Shown in pieces: positions 11,813 to 24,198 of a DNA stretch of 64,000 nt. This stretch comes from Bolinopsis microptera (taxonomy: Eukaryota > Ctenophora > Tentaculata > Lobata > Bolinopsidae), in assembly GCF_026151205.1 (NCBI RefSeq), contig NC_087084.1:8049394-8113393 (forward strand). Direction: 5' to 3'. The notes below the pieces were generated by a model, which was given only the letters and a program-made list of their open reading frames with translations, was not told the origin of the DNA and did not search any database. How positions within the stretch are numbered: the first letter of the stretch is position 1; the number at the start of each line of letters is the position of its first letter. Made by a program: the position numbers and the translations under genes.

Positions 11813-13440
11813 GAAAGTACTTTAGTCTTATTATCCTTGTCAGCCTAATCAAATGTAATAATAATACCGGGGCCCTAACGCTAGAAGCTTCGCCATCAGT
11901 ATCAGTAACTTAGGGTTTTTGCGAAAACTATTTTAATAAGATACAACCTGGTTGTGGAGGACTCCCTGGATTTTGCACTTGTAATTCTGTCACTTTATTA
12001 GTAGAAAAGCAGTGGTCATTACTATTGCATGATTGAGGTGAAAAACCAGCCCCCCTTAATTACAGGTACAGAAAGTGGAATGTAACATGCAGAAGTGATA
12101 AAGACACGTTACAAAATGACGACAATGTTGAAATCTTAATTAACTTAGCTCTTAATAAATACAACAAAGTTATCACTAACTTAACAACGGTACGTTTATC
12201 AAGTAAAACGGAGAAATATACACTCACGAAACAGAGAGCACAAGAGAAAATGACAGAAAGGTTACACTTCACTTTTATAAACCGGCTCATATTCCGGTAT
12301 TACATATTACATTCAGACAAAAGAAACTACTCTTCTTAGATCATGTACTGGAATGTTGCGTGTGGTGTGTACGTTCGTGAAGTCGCGACTCAAGCTAACG
12401 AGATTTTACGGCATATAACAAGCGCTCTGGTTGGCTAGGGGTAGCGCTGCAATGTGCATGCGCCATGTAAGATATGCCTGGTAACTGGGAAAAAATTATT
12501 ATTGTCCTCGGACCCCCCCCCCCCCCCCCACTTTCTTAATTGTAATAATTTAATTAGATTAGTACGGATGTTATAGTGATTTGTTTTAAGTACTATTAAC
12601 CAATATATCTGATTATTGTGGAACCGACTGGTTGGGGTTTGGGCAACCGGACCGGAAAGTGCCGGATATCAATCTCTTTTTCGGGTTAAACGAGATCTTA
12701 ACTCTAGAAAACTGAATTGAGGAGTAAAATCTTTTTATGTAGAATTAAAGTGACTAAGAGACATAGAAAGACACTACAATGAAGTCAACTTCAACTGATC
12801 TGATTAATCTACGAAATAAGTTATCAATAACTTTGCAACGTAAGATATTCAAATACACGAAGAAATAAACCTTCTCGAAACACAGAGGCACAAAGAGAAT
12901 GACAGAAAACGGTACATCACTAGATTGTTACAACGCTCATCTCCGGCCGGTATTACATAATTCACATTCCAGAACAACAAGAGAACTTACTCTTCTTATA
13001 TCATGGTTCTTGAAATTTGGATTTGTGTGTGTGTGACGTGTATGCTCGTTAGTCAAGTGTGTGCTCATGTGTGTGCGTGCAAGAACTAAGCGAAAACGTT
13101 TCACAGAAACCTTCATTGTAATCAAATAATAACGGTCATAACACAAGCATATTATCTTGCTACTAATTCAAAACGGAACGGGGGCTCAACCAAAGGAAAT
13201 ATCTACAACAATATAATTAAACAGTTATAGGCCAACATTTTAAGTGTCCTTAAAAAATTAAGGCCCAGAGAGAGGGGGAGGTCAATTTTGACATTTTGGG
13301 ACATGTTGTAGAGCTCGGCACAAGTTTTTATTGCTTTTGTTCTGATCGAAAGAGAAAGTAGTTTCCGTTTCCGTTTATGTTATTTTTTGTAAATGAAAAC
13401 TTTAAATGGAAGAATGCACTCTAACAAAATATTTATTTGT
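11813..13440 (-). repeat. Inverted leader of NERD-helicase unit
   Basis: Reverse complement of the leader at 5090-6598, in matching order, with C-tract near 12515-12530 and the repeated GATCATG landmark near 12338 and 13002. It joins at about 13440 to the inverted 3' flank of the next unit. Confidence 0.65.
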
Positions 13441-13914
13441 TCTTGGACCCCCCACCCCCCCCCCCCCCTTATAATGGGAGGATGAAAAACAGCACAACTA
13501 TTCTTATTAGATCATGGTATTGCAGTGGTCGTGTAGTATCTTGGGACGGTTTGAAATTTCCGGTGATTTCCGGCAGCTTTAAACCGGACCAGGGCTGAAA
13601 CCGGATTTAGACGGATATTTAATTTTAGAGTTGAAAGTGATAATATAAAGCAGTTGTTACACGTTATAATAACTTGATAAAACAGTTATAATGCAATTTT
13701 CACCATATTATATATGATAAATATTTTGTTAAACTGCAAGGTCACTGCAACTGTGTCCCGTTCAATCATATCATCAATAACAAGCGAACGAGCTAATGTA
13801 GTACAACATTAGGCTTCTACTTTTCCACATTTTACCGTTGTTTTATTCACAAGTTATTTAAAATCCCTCATTAATAAGTAATTGGTTCAGTTAATAAATT
13901 TGTATTTTAAAGTT
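13441..13914 (-). repeat. Inverted 3' flank of NERD-helicase unit
   Basis: Reverse complement of about 4400-4830. The poly-C near 13448 and the CCGGCAGCTTTAAACCGG segment near 13571 match the region after the copy B stop. Confidence 0.65.
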
Positions 13915-16130
13915 TGTGTATTAGTGATATCTTACTTCGCGCAGAATCTTATTGAAGTTTATCAAGTAGACCTACACATGCAATGTAATCCTCAAATTTC
14001 GTCACCTTCATCAAAAAACATTATTACTGTGCACTTAAACTCGTGCTCGTGAATGGCAAGTATAAAAAGTTCTGAATCAATGAAACATTCTCAGTCCCTC
14101 AGTCAGTGTATCAAGTTTATAATCATACAAACGTGCAAAACTATAACTGCAGGCCATTCTTTTGATATGTTGACATTCACCTCCTTGGTGTAATATCTTT
14201 TGAAATAATATCCCATCCATCAAATGTTTTGACTAAATTTCTATGTTACTATCAGGATCACAGTGAGTATAAGAAATCCCACATCATTACATTATCAATA
14301 ATCAAAACATAATTCATTAAATTCTTTGTCAAAAATAGAATATATAAGTTCCTTTTAAACTTTTGCAGAAAACATGCACGATAGATTTTGGTCCATGTAT
14401 GTAGTGCCGGGGGCTTGCAAAATGGCTAATCTTTTTTATATATTGATACTTGTGTTCCGGCTCAATGGTATGTTCTCGAATTGTGACAATGTTTTCGACA
14501 AAAATCAGAGTGTTTCTCACCAGTTCTTTGATAGACTTACATGCTGTGTAGATGACAATTTGTCGTTAAAAAGTTTGCTAGTTTAGAGTCATTTCCGACA
14601 TTTCTCCTCATCAGCTTGTACCTGGGGCTTTGTAACGTGTCACATGAGATGCAACCCATGCAGAAAAGAACATTGCAAGTTCTAAAATGCGTTTATATCT
14701 CTTAGTCTTTATTTGTGCTGTCTTTTGGCATATCCCACCTAAACACTCCTTGAATATCGTCAAAAACACGTGAATTCCTTTTCCTTGAAATAAACGTATT
14801 AAGGTTTAGCCAGGCATTGCCAAGACATTCGATATGCGTAGTTTTTCGTTTTTAAATCCCTAATCATTATTATGGACAATTGGGTGGATACTTTTTGTCC
14901 TTAAGATAGCTTTTTATTTTACGCCAGAGTTCATCACTTTAGGTTCTGGTATCCGATAAATAGGAACGTGCAAAAAACTGCTTTTTCTAGCGGCTTTTGT
15001 AGATGCTTGGGGATGTCATGGCGTCACCAATGTTACACGGTTTCAATAATGTTCAATTTGTTGCCTCATTTGACAGTGTAGTTGTGCTCTTGGCTAGTAG
15101 TACAACAGTTTAACGTCCAGCGGGTCCATTGAACCCCAACTAACTTCTCGTCTGAATTTATCAATTACTTACTGTTTGTTTGGTCAACGTTGTATATTCC
15201 TAAAATGTCCTTGACAACGTGGGTGATGGAATGACGTCAGGGTTATTGTCCGAAGGTAAATATTCCTGAACGAGTTGTTCGGCCCGATTTTAAACTATAC
15301 ACTTACCCAAACACATTTGGAGCTTGTACAAATGGTCTTATCTGTACACCAATAGCTAATAATAAGTTCCCTAACATGTTCATGCTGGGTGCGCGAAAAC
15401 TCAGGATGTAAAGGCTATCAAGGTTAGATCACTTTACATTGTCTTTCCACCATCACTAAAATCTTCCAAATCTTCTTGAAAATTATTGACGAAAGTTCTC
15501 CTGCTTAGCGGGAAATTCTTTCTTGAATACTTTTGTCAAAGTTGGGGTAAAACGGTAAACGGGAGAAATGTTACCGTTACAAAATCTTTAACAAATTGTA
15601 CCATCTTGTTCCTCTGTGTCCAGTGATTTCCTGGAAGTTTTGCCCATGCTTGCGACTGTTGATTATTGTTACACACAGGGTTGATTGATTCCGATATGAC
15701 CATATTCTTCACTTCATAATTACATAGCAGTTTGGTGTTTCACTACAATATCGCACTCGCTTTCGGTTAGTTGCTTATTCTTACACTCTGTAATTTTGTT
15801 TAACATGGGTTAAATCTTCCAGATAATATTGGAAATGTGTATATTCAAAACTATGACGCACAATAAAATCTCCCCCACTAGGTTTCTCTAAAGCTCTGTA
15901 TACAATAACTCAGCTCGTAGTTGAGTTGCTGGTATCTATCATTTTGAAAACTACAGCCGGGCTGATCGTCAGGGTAAAGGTTCTACATCACTTTTGTTGA
16001 GGCGCTCTGGGTAACATGATGGGATTGTTTGTCTTTAGTTGAACAGTAGGTTTCAAATATATCATTTCCATTCTTGCAGTTATTTCTAGTACTGTGTTTC
16101 ATTTCTGGTCATAGTAATACTTCGCTGCAG
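13915..16130 (-). pseudogene. NERD-helicase copy D, full length but decayed
   Basis: The minus strand carries the whole coding region, about 2.2 kb, from the start site near 16130 to the stop region near 13925. It includes the segment around the Walker A loop (near 15105-15140) that copy C lacks. Many indels and stops break the frame, and the Walker A codons are altered. It shows that the ancestral gene had NERD plus complete ATPase, about 735 codons. Sequence homology to other units ends abruptly at 16130. Confidence 0.75.
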
Positions 16131-16598
16131 GGCTATGTGATAATTGATAATTGTCTAAAAATTACCTAGATCGGAAAATAAAATTCAGAAATGGTAGCAA
16201 TTACTCTTGCCGAAGCTGTCATTTACTTTTTGGTCAAAGTAGAACAGCAAATTCTTAATAATTCATGATAATTGTTCTATCGGTTTATCGCAAATATTGA
16301 TATGACTACTGGTGGAGAGGTGAACATATTGGTTTTGACCGTGACGAGATTAACCAATAGATTCAGAATTAAACCAATCAAAGCCCAGAATTATTGTCTG
16401 TGTCGAACAAATATGTTCACTCCCCGCCAGTATCCTCATCTAAATATTCTAGGTTATCAATATAAAACCTAAACGACTGGACCAAAGGAAAAAGGACAAA
16501 CTTTTTGAAATTTTTATTTTCTGATAACATAAGTTAATTTGCTGTTATCAATCACTGCTGTGTGTTATGTTTAATTTAGTAGTGGAAAAACACAGTAA
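16131..16598. other. Spacer with second E-box-like foldback copy
   Basis: 16311-16430 is a diverged copy of 10637-10757, keeping AGATTAACCAAT, AAACCAATCA and both GAAC arms but without intact CACGTG. No gene is seen in the rest. Confidence 0.45.
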
Positions 16599-16599
16599 T

Positions 16600-17876
16600 G
16601 GGGGGGGGGGGGGGGGGGGGGAACATATTAAAGTTTATTAAGTATATCCCGGGTCAAAACGGAAAAATCCAACATTTTAATATACTTTAATATACCTACA
16701 AATAGAAGATTTATATTCTTCGTTAAGCTTACATGATGAACTATAATTGTCACTCAGGAGTCGCAAGATAAGCCTGTTTTGGACTAGTACTGAATTTCAT
16801 CAGATTGGTCAAAAATTGGCTGTAGCTATGAGCTTAAATAGAAGAAATGGGCCGCCTTTTCTTTTGTGGATGGCGCATTCAATTTCCCGATCCGTGATGG
16901 CGTATTTTTCATATTCGTACAAGTAAAAAACTGGGGACGGCCCAGTCTTACTGTTTATATAACATGCAACTATGGCGAAGTTGACATGCTGGACTGCCGA
17001 GCGCCGCCCAGTTAATACTATTCTATATGATTTGAAACTGTGTATACTTCTATGTAACATATGTTTATTGTTTATGCAACCTGGACACTGATCTGTGCAA
17101 AATGGTAATACTAACTCAAAATAATAATATATAAGCTTCAATTAGTGCCTCGTGGTACGCACATGATGAAAATTAATAATGTACCTTGGTTGGTCAGCGC
17201 CGCGCGCCAACCATTAAAATTAAGATTATCACGCAAAATAAACTTTGCGCAGGTAGTCCCTGGGCGATACAGTGCTGCAGGCACGTACGGCGGTCGACGC
17301 TTGCAGGGCAAGGTCGCAAAGCTACCATATAAAAAAAACCTCGATCGTACCCTTGTCCTTGACTCTTTTGTGCCTTCAGCATCTTTGTGTCATGGATCGG
17401 GAAAAAATTTGCCCATCTTTGGGCATACACTTTTTGCCCCAAATTCGCTTTTGCCAAATTCGATAAAAATTTCAATATTTTTTAATAGAGGACTAACTCT
17501 ATGTGAAAGATATAATTTCAGTGTTTGTTGAATATAGTGGATACTAAGTAAAAAGACCTTCCATGAACAAAAAATTGGGCAAAATTGCAAAATAATATCT
17601 TCGGTTCGGATACTAGCCAAATGACTTCGTTAAACTTAAAATAACTCGATCAGTGTCAATAATTTTTTTCATGAACTTTTTGGAATCGATTAAGAAATTT
17701 GCATGTTCAAGCTAATTTTGGCGGCAACATTTTGATGTTGGCCTCCAAGGAGAGAGGGATATATTAACTGTATATTGTAGGTATATTAAAGTATATAACG
17801 TATATCCACGGGTCAAAATCGGGAAAAATTCCTCATTTTAATATACTTTAATATGAGTTGGCCCCCACCCCCCCCC
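16600..17876. mobile_element. Candidate non-autonomous DNA element with modular ends
   Basis: A poly-G tract at 16600-16621 and a poly-C-rich tract at 17863-17876 bound the segment. Both ends carry a related module of about 70 bp: ATTAAAGT, then TATATCC, then CGGGTCAAAA, then TTTTAATATACTTTAATAT (16626-16690 and 17783-17852). The inner borders read ACCTACAA on the left and its complement TTGTAGGT on the right. The interior has short frames with no transposase resemblance. Element type is unresolved. Confidence 0.45.
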
Positions 17877-18801
17877 AGTATGTTTGTAGAAAAAAATAGA
17901 CGTTAGAATTAAATTAAATTATAATATATTGGAACCAGCATCCGCTTTATTTGAACCGGAAGGATTTCCGGTACTTTATTTTTTAAACCCATACCAGTCT
18001 TCGGTTAATTTCACTTACGTTGTCAGTATCATAAACATATCTCCTCAAATAAACTGATTTAACGCTGAGGTTTGGGAAACAGAGGCAGCCGTGGGAAATC
18101 GGAGTTTGCGTGGAATCATGATTTTTACTGTACCTCTTTTTCAGGTTTCTCGCCAATACAATTAACGGAACGGTATGGTCTGCCTACACGACTACCTTGA
18201 TGTGGAGTAGTAATTACATTTTTATACATAATAAATTTCATATATATATATATCATCATAATCGTTATATAATTTAATTTGATAATATATTGTCCTAGTG
18301 CTTCCTAATTATTGGAATTAAAATGCTTTTTTAAAAACACTAAACAGAAAAAAACCGTACCAATCTTATAATCTTGCATTAAAAATCCAGCTTTGCAAGA
18401 TTCTTGAATCATGCCAATAATCTAGAACTTTACACAAAAAATGTACGCTATCAATTTATTTATAATGGAGAGGTCTTCCTAGGCCTGGCCGTGAGCCATA
18501 TTAGTTTTTTAACGTGATATTGGCTCTTCCGCCCCCTCTCATCAGTATCCACAACTATGGACATGTATTACGAGGTACAACACACCCAAATACCAATGGC
18601 GAAAATCAAAAAATAACTTCTTACAATGCCTACTCATTACTCAATATATTAACTAAATCTAACTCAATACCATTTTGTTGACATTTAAATGTACTCATCT
18701 CGTGGAACCAGATGTGGTCTCTATAACTCTTGATTATAACGTTTTGTGTCTGAAATTAACTTAAGTAAGATCAATACATTTTGTAACTTAATCTTTCCCA
18801 G
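17877..18801. other. Spacer upstream of ariadne RBR exons
   Basis: AT-rich, with a TA dinucleotide run near 18238. The exon holding the first RING1 cysteines of ariadne should lie upstream of 18802, but I could not find it here. Confidence 0.4.
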
Positions 18802-21800
18802 GAAACAATCGGGATGTTGTGTAAGCATTACTATTGTAAGATATGCTGGAACACCTACTTTACTACCCAGATCATGGATAATGGTGTAGCTGAGGTAAAT
18901 CCTAATTAATTAGCTTATTACCGTGTTAATTAATTTGATAATCGTATACACTGTGTTTCACCTCGACAGTAATTATTTCTTCCGTTTGAATTACCTGTGT
19001 CCTTAAGCGTTATTATGTATTGTTTTGAAAGATCTGATGGTTATTATTAATGAACAAGAGTTCGTCACCAAGCTTCAGGTCTAGTCGAGCTCCTCATTTA
19101 TTTATTAATTGCACAATTTAATAAGTCTATTTAATTTTCCCTTCACCCTCAGAATATTCAATGTATGGCGACTGAATGCTCTACTTACGTAAACGAAAAG
19201 TTTGTCTTGTAAGTAAAATTACAATGTTATTTCAAATCGTTTTTAGAATGAAGTTATAATTTAAAAGAGTTTGCTTTTCGGGTTACTGAGTGGGCCAGTG
19301 GGGCAGGAATACTGGAGTAGTTATTGTTTGTAAAATATGTAGGGCGCATAGGTTCTAAAAATAAAAGTATTGAGCGCGTTCAATACGTTGATACCGCGCC
19401 GCGCAGCATAGACTAAAATAATATTTGTTTTCATAACAAATTTCACTGCCACTTTATTATCTAGATTGATCTCGACAAAACGTATAATTTTGCAGTTGTT
19501 AACACCGATACAATGTGATGAAGTCACACATAATTCCAGGAGCACAATATCAAGGGATAAAGTGCGAACCCGATATTACCAGCTGATAGCGAGAAGTTAC
19601 ATCTCCTCGAATCTCATGTTAAAAGTGCCTCAACGGGCGTGGTAACTCCGCGGAAGTGTTATCTCTAGACGTCAAACACATTCTTTGTTCCTGTGGTATG
19701 GAGGTATGTGTGATTTTAGTATGGAATTTGCCCGGAATTTGTTTGAGACTGCAGTTTAACAGGTGCAATATTCTGTGATCGGATCTGGCATAGTCTCTGT
19801 CTATTTCAATTTAAGGATTTATAATAACTGAAGTGTTTGTCTCAGTGGTGTTTTGGGTGTGGTGAACCGGATCATTTACCCTTGGAAAGTTGTCAGATTC
19901 TTAAGAAATGGAAACAGAAAGCGATAGACGAAAGTGAAACAAATAAGTGGTTGGTTATCAACACCAAGGTAATTTCTTACAAGAATAAAAATATTTTGGT
20001 TTTGATAGTATTTGTAAACTGTTTGATATTTTTTAATGATATTAAAACCATTTACATGTTCTTCCATTAATCGAGGTGTACGATTTATCTTGCACCCAAA
20101 TTTACCATACCATTTCCTCTCCCAAACTTTGCAGTAAATCGGGGTTTTACCGTATTTCATTTTATCCGAGAATCACAATCTTGTGGCCCATGCTATGTTC
20201 TCTATCGTGAAAAGTTCACCCTCACACTTCTTCAGGAATGCCCGAAATGTGCGGCTGCAATAGAAAAACTGGGTGGTTGCAACCACATGACCTGTAACAA
20301 CAGGAACTGCAGCTTTGAATTCTGTTGGATTTGTCTGGGTGAGATTTCAGAAGATCTGATAACTCATTTTTGGGGGGGGGGGGGGGGGGAGCGGGCCCTC
20401 ACTTACTTTATTCATAACATAAAACACTACTTTAGCTATCTGTCAGATCATCACTTCATTTTATCTATAACACTGTTTACTTCTTATCTCCGTGGTGTTA
20501 AATTTACAAAAAGCATTTGAAATACTTTATAATTTATTTCAAGGTGCATGGGCTCCACATGGAAGTGACTGGTTTTCGTGTAATAAGTATGTTGAGGATG
20601 CGGATTCACATTGCAATGTTGTCTAATGAGAGAAAAAAGCGATGGAACGGTATCATCATTACTACGAAAGGTTGTTGTTTTGCTTCTCTTCACTTTATTC
20701 ATATTTAATTTGGGAAGCTGTGTTGTAAATAATTGCTTATTTATAGTCCTTTATTATCAAGTAAAGAGATGGTCCATCCTTACCTAGGCCAGATATTTAT
20801 CGTTTAGACTCCCCCTGCCGGCCTCTGTAAGTCATTTTACCCAGTGTACCCTATATTGGCTGGCCTACGTAATGTTTTAAACGACCCCAACTCACTATAT
20901 TGATAATGGTAACCACTATTTACTCATTAGTCATCGCTAACCACACTATTTACACAGATACTGGACAACAAAAGAAGCAGAGAGCTAGAACAGGGGGGAA
21001 TGGTAATGTCACACAGACTAAAATCTGAATACATCCAGGATAAACTTAACGTTACTTGGATTGAAGGCCAGTTTTGAAGGAATCCCTCAACATTCTGGTG
21101 TGTAATTTATTGATGGATTTGTGATGGATTTGTTAATTAATTGGTTAATTGCTGTTGATATGGTTTATAACCAGGCTAAATCCGAAAAATTCGTAATTTA
21201 CTAGGTTTATTACGTACTTATCAGTGATAACGTACTTTTTAAGGTGATAATCTGTTTTAAAAATACGAGACTTTTTCAACAAAATAACCCCATCATATAC
21301 CCTGATGTACACAGACAAGTGCAGAAACAATGTTACATATTCTTACTCCTGGAGTACTACCTGGTACGGGCGCCCCAGACCGTTATCTTTGCGGAGAATC
21401 AGAAAGATTTGGAGGCTCCACATGGAAGTGACTGGTTTTCGTGTAATAAGTATGTTGAGGATGCGGATCACATTGCAATGTTGTCTAAAGAGAGAAAAGC
21501 GATGGAACGGTATCATCATTACTACGACAGGTTTGATGTTTTGCTTCTCTTCACTTTATCCATATTAATTTGGAAGCTGTGTTGTAAATAATTGCTTATT
21601 TATAGTCCTTTATTATCAAGTAAAGAGATTGTCCACTCCTTACCTAGGCCAGATATTTATCGTTTTAGATCCCCTTCCTCTGTAAGTCATTTTACCCAGT
21701 CCCCATTGGCTGGCCTACGTAATGTTTAAACGACCCCAACTCACTATTATTGATAATGGTACCACTATATACTCATTAGTCATCACACAGATACTGGACA

Positions 21801-23048
21801 CACAAAAGAAGCAGAGAGCTAGAACAGGGGGGACTGGTAATGTTCACACAGACTAAATCTGAATACATCCAGGATAAACTTAACGTTACTTGGATTGAGG
21901 CCCAGTTTTTGAAGGAATCCCTCAACATTCTGGTGTGTAATTTATTGATGGATTTGTTGATGGATTTGTTAATTAATTGGTTAATTGCTGTTGATTTGGT
22001 TTTAACCAGCGAAATGCCGAAAAATTTCGTAATTTACTAGTTTATTACGTACTTTATCAGTTGATAACGTACTTTTTAAGTTGATAATCAGTTTTAAAAT
22101 ACGAGACTTTTTCAACAAAATACCACACTCATACCCTGATGTCCACAGACAAAGTGCAGAACAATGTTACAATATTCTTACATCCTGGCGTACTACCTGG
22201 TACGGTCGCCCCAGACCGTTATCTTTGAGGAGAATCAGAAAGATTTGGAACACAATACCGAACTATTATCAGGTGAGGTGTCTGCCATAGTGAAAGAGAA
22301 AGTGATACAGATTCCAGAATGGATGTCAGTATTAATAACTTAAAAGATCTAAGTAGATAAATTAAAAGTGAAACTAAGAGAAGGCTGAATGTCACTTAAT
22401 CTCATTTTAATCTAAAATCAAGTTCTCATAAATCTCAGCGTCAGTTCTTCCCAATTCCAGGTTTGTTAGATGACCAGAGTTTGCCACGAAGTGAGGATGA
22501 GTTACTTGACTTGAAAATGAAGGTTCGTGAACCTTGTAACCTTGTTTTCATTGTTTTTCATAGTTGTTACATTGCTACAGCTTACCCAGTTTGCTGGTCT
22601 ATGGTTCGTCTCTCTCACGAATGCGAGATAGAAGTGAACCAAATGCGCGCAGGCTGTATGGGGTATGGCGCACCAGATAATACCGCAATCTGCATAATGT
22701 CTTTGTGGCAAGATCAAGCGCGGGTCGGATTATATTAGACGTTCGGATTATATTAGCGTTGACCATAAAGACTAAATTATAGTCAGAATTTAAGACGAGT
22801 CCTCATTTTGACCATATCAGTTTCACACCTTGGCCTTTGTTTCTATAATTTTTTTGCAAATTGCCTGGGTAGCTTAATGACTTTAATTGAAAGACATCTC
22901 ATAAATGTTTCGATCGCAGTTTAACACTGTGACTTCGTTTCAGTTAAACAACCGGGCAGCGTACTGCGAAAAGCGACGTATAGTCCTGCTAAAAGACGTA
23001 CAAACCGGATATGATAAGGGAATATGGAAGTATAGGACCATCTCGTAG
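18802..23048 (+). CDS. ARIH1: Ariadne-type RBR E3 ligase, RING1-IBR-RING2 and C-terminal exons
   Basis: Exons 18802-18894 (RING1, [12 protein letters not shown]), 19153-19208, 19555-19703 (IBR), 19846-19968 ([10 protein letters not shown]), 20236-20338 (RING2, [13 protein letters not shown]; the catalytic Cys of the MTC motif is kept), 20544-20668, 20958-21097 or its copy 21791-21932, 22149-22272, 22461-22522 and 22944-23048 (TAG). The C-terminal helices ([38 protein letters not shown]) match the Ariadne domain. Problems: the first RING1 cysteine pair is missing, the IBR exon is one base out of phase near 19621 and lacks the usual W-C-P-x3-C, and exons 6-8 are tandemly duplicated with a frameshifted first copy. 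The gene may be dying, or the consensus may be faulty. The N-terminal exons are at 8943-10462 on the other strand. Confidence 0.8.
20551..22246 (+). repeat. Tandem duplication of an ariadne exon block
   Basis: Unit 1 is 20551-21413 and unit 2 is 21414 to about 22246. Each holds three exon segments and two introns at high identity. The join lies inside coding sequence at 21413/21414, where the end of exon 8 (ENQKDLE) runs in frame straight into exon 6 (APHGSDWF). Unit 1 has several one-base indels relative to unit 2, including a T insertion that brings a TAA into exon 6. Confidence 0.85.
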
Positions 23049-24198
23049 CAGAGCCACTCTTGGGATTCGGGAGACTAGCGTGCTGCGCTGTTGTGTGGGT
23101 AGCGCCGCGCATATGATAATACTTCTTGCTACCACGTGCGGATAGCGCCGCGCATATGATAATACTTCTTGCTACCATGAGTAGAGTTTAACGATCGGTG
23201 CAAAGGATTGTGTCAGAAATAGGAATTAGTTATCGTAATGTTCTTGTAGTAGGTGAGAACTTTGAGTTTGTTAACTAATTCTTTAACTCGATGTTTTGTT
23301 GAGTTTTTTCCTCCCTTTCCTCCCTTTAACACGCGTGATTTGGGGATCAGCTGTTCAATGCTTAGCTCCATCGAGTGACGTCAGAACTGCTTTCACTATT
23401 CAGTATCAGTATGTAAACTGTAAAGTTGCACAATGAAAACTTTGTTGCTTTAATACGATCGAAATGAACATCTATACGATTGGAATGAATAATATGCATT
23501 TTCAAGTGGTTGTTCAGTGTTAATTTGAAGACCCAGAAAATTGCACACACAAAACCATTGAGGTTGAGTAACCATGTAATCCCGAATTATCTTTATAGAG
23601 GGAACATATTATATCGTAAGATTTTAGCTTGGACTTTTTTAACTCTTTTACATGAGCTGAATTTCTAATAAAATTAAAGTGATTTCAGAAGTTGTCTTTC
23701 CGTAAACTGGTAGACTATTGAAATTGCAAAACTTTATAATATCATCTGAATAAATAAAGCGATGATTTGAATTTGATTCCAGGTCGAATATAAATATTGA
23801 TAATTTAAGGTAGTATCTTATAAGTGATCTTTGTATTTTGAGGGGTTATAAATCTTTTCTTAAAGCGTGTGTATTAATTAATTGATTTATTATCAATTAA
23901 ATAATGATCCCCTGTTTACTAGTACAGTAAAATGCCGATTTACCGTGCCACGACTAACCGTGAACCCGATTTATCACAGCTATTTCCTGCCCAAATTTCC
24001 TTCCACAACAAACATGTAGAGAATAAATACCCCAATTTACCACGGAGTCGTTATTTACCACGGACTCGGTATACTGCAGCTGTATCTTAACTCCGCGATA
24101 CATCGGTGTTTTATTGCATTAGGTGTGTGATCTGTTGTTACTATGGTTGATGTTACGGTATTCTAGTCATGTTATCTTGTCAGAGAGAGGCAAACATA
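23049..24198. other. Spacer with short repeats
   Basis: 23100-23175 holds a direct duplication of about 37 bp (unit TAGCGCCGCGCATATGATAA and onward). 23925-24080 begins CAGTAAAATGCCGATTTACC, a sequence typical of pogo/mariner-type MITE ends, with related bits near 20075-20150 and 28375. No gene is seen. Confidence 0.4.

Noticed and set aside
17145-17531. 128-codon frame in the modular-end element
   Set aside because: No transposase motif or other domain, and overlapping frames on both strands are equally open.
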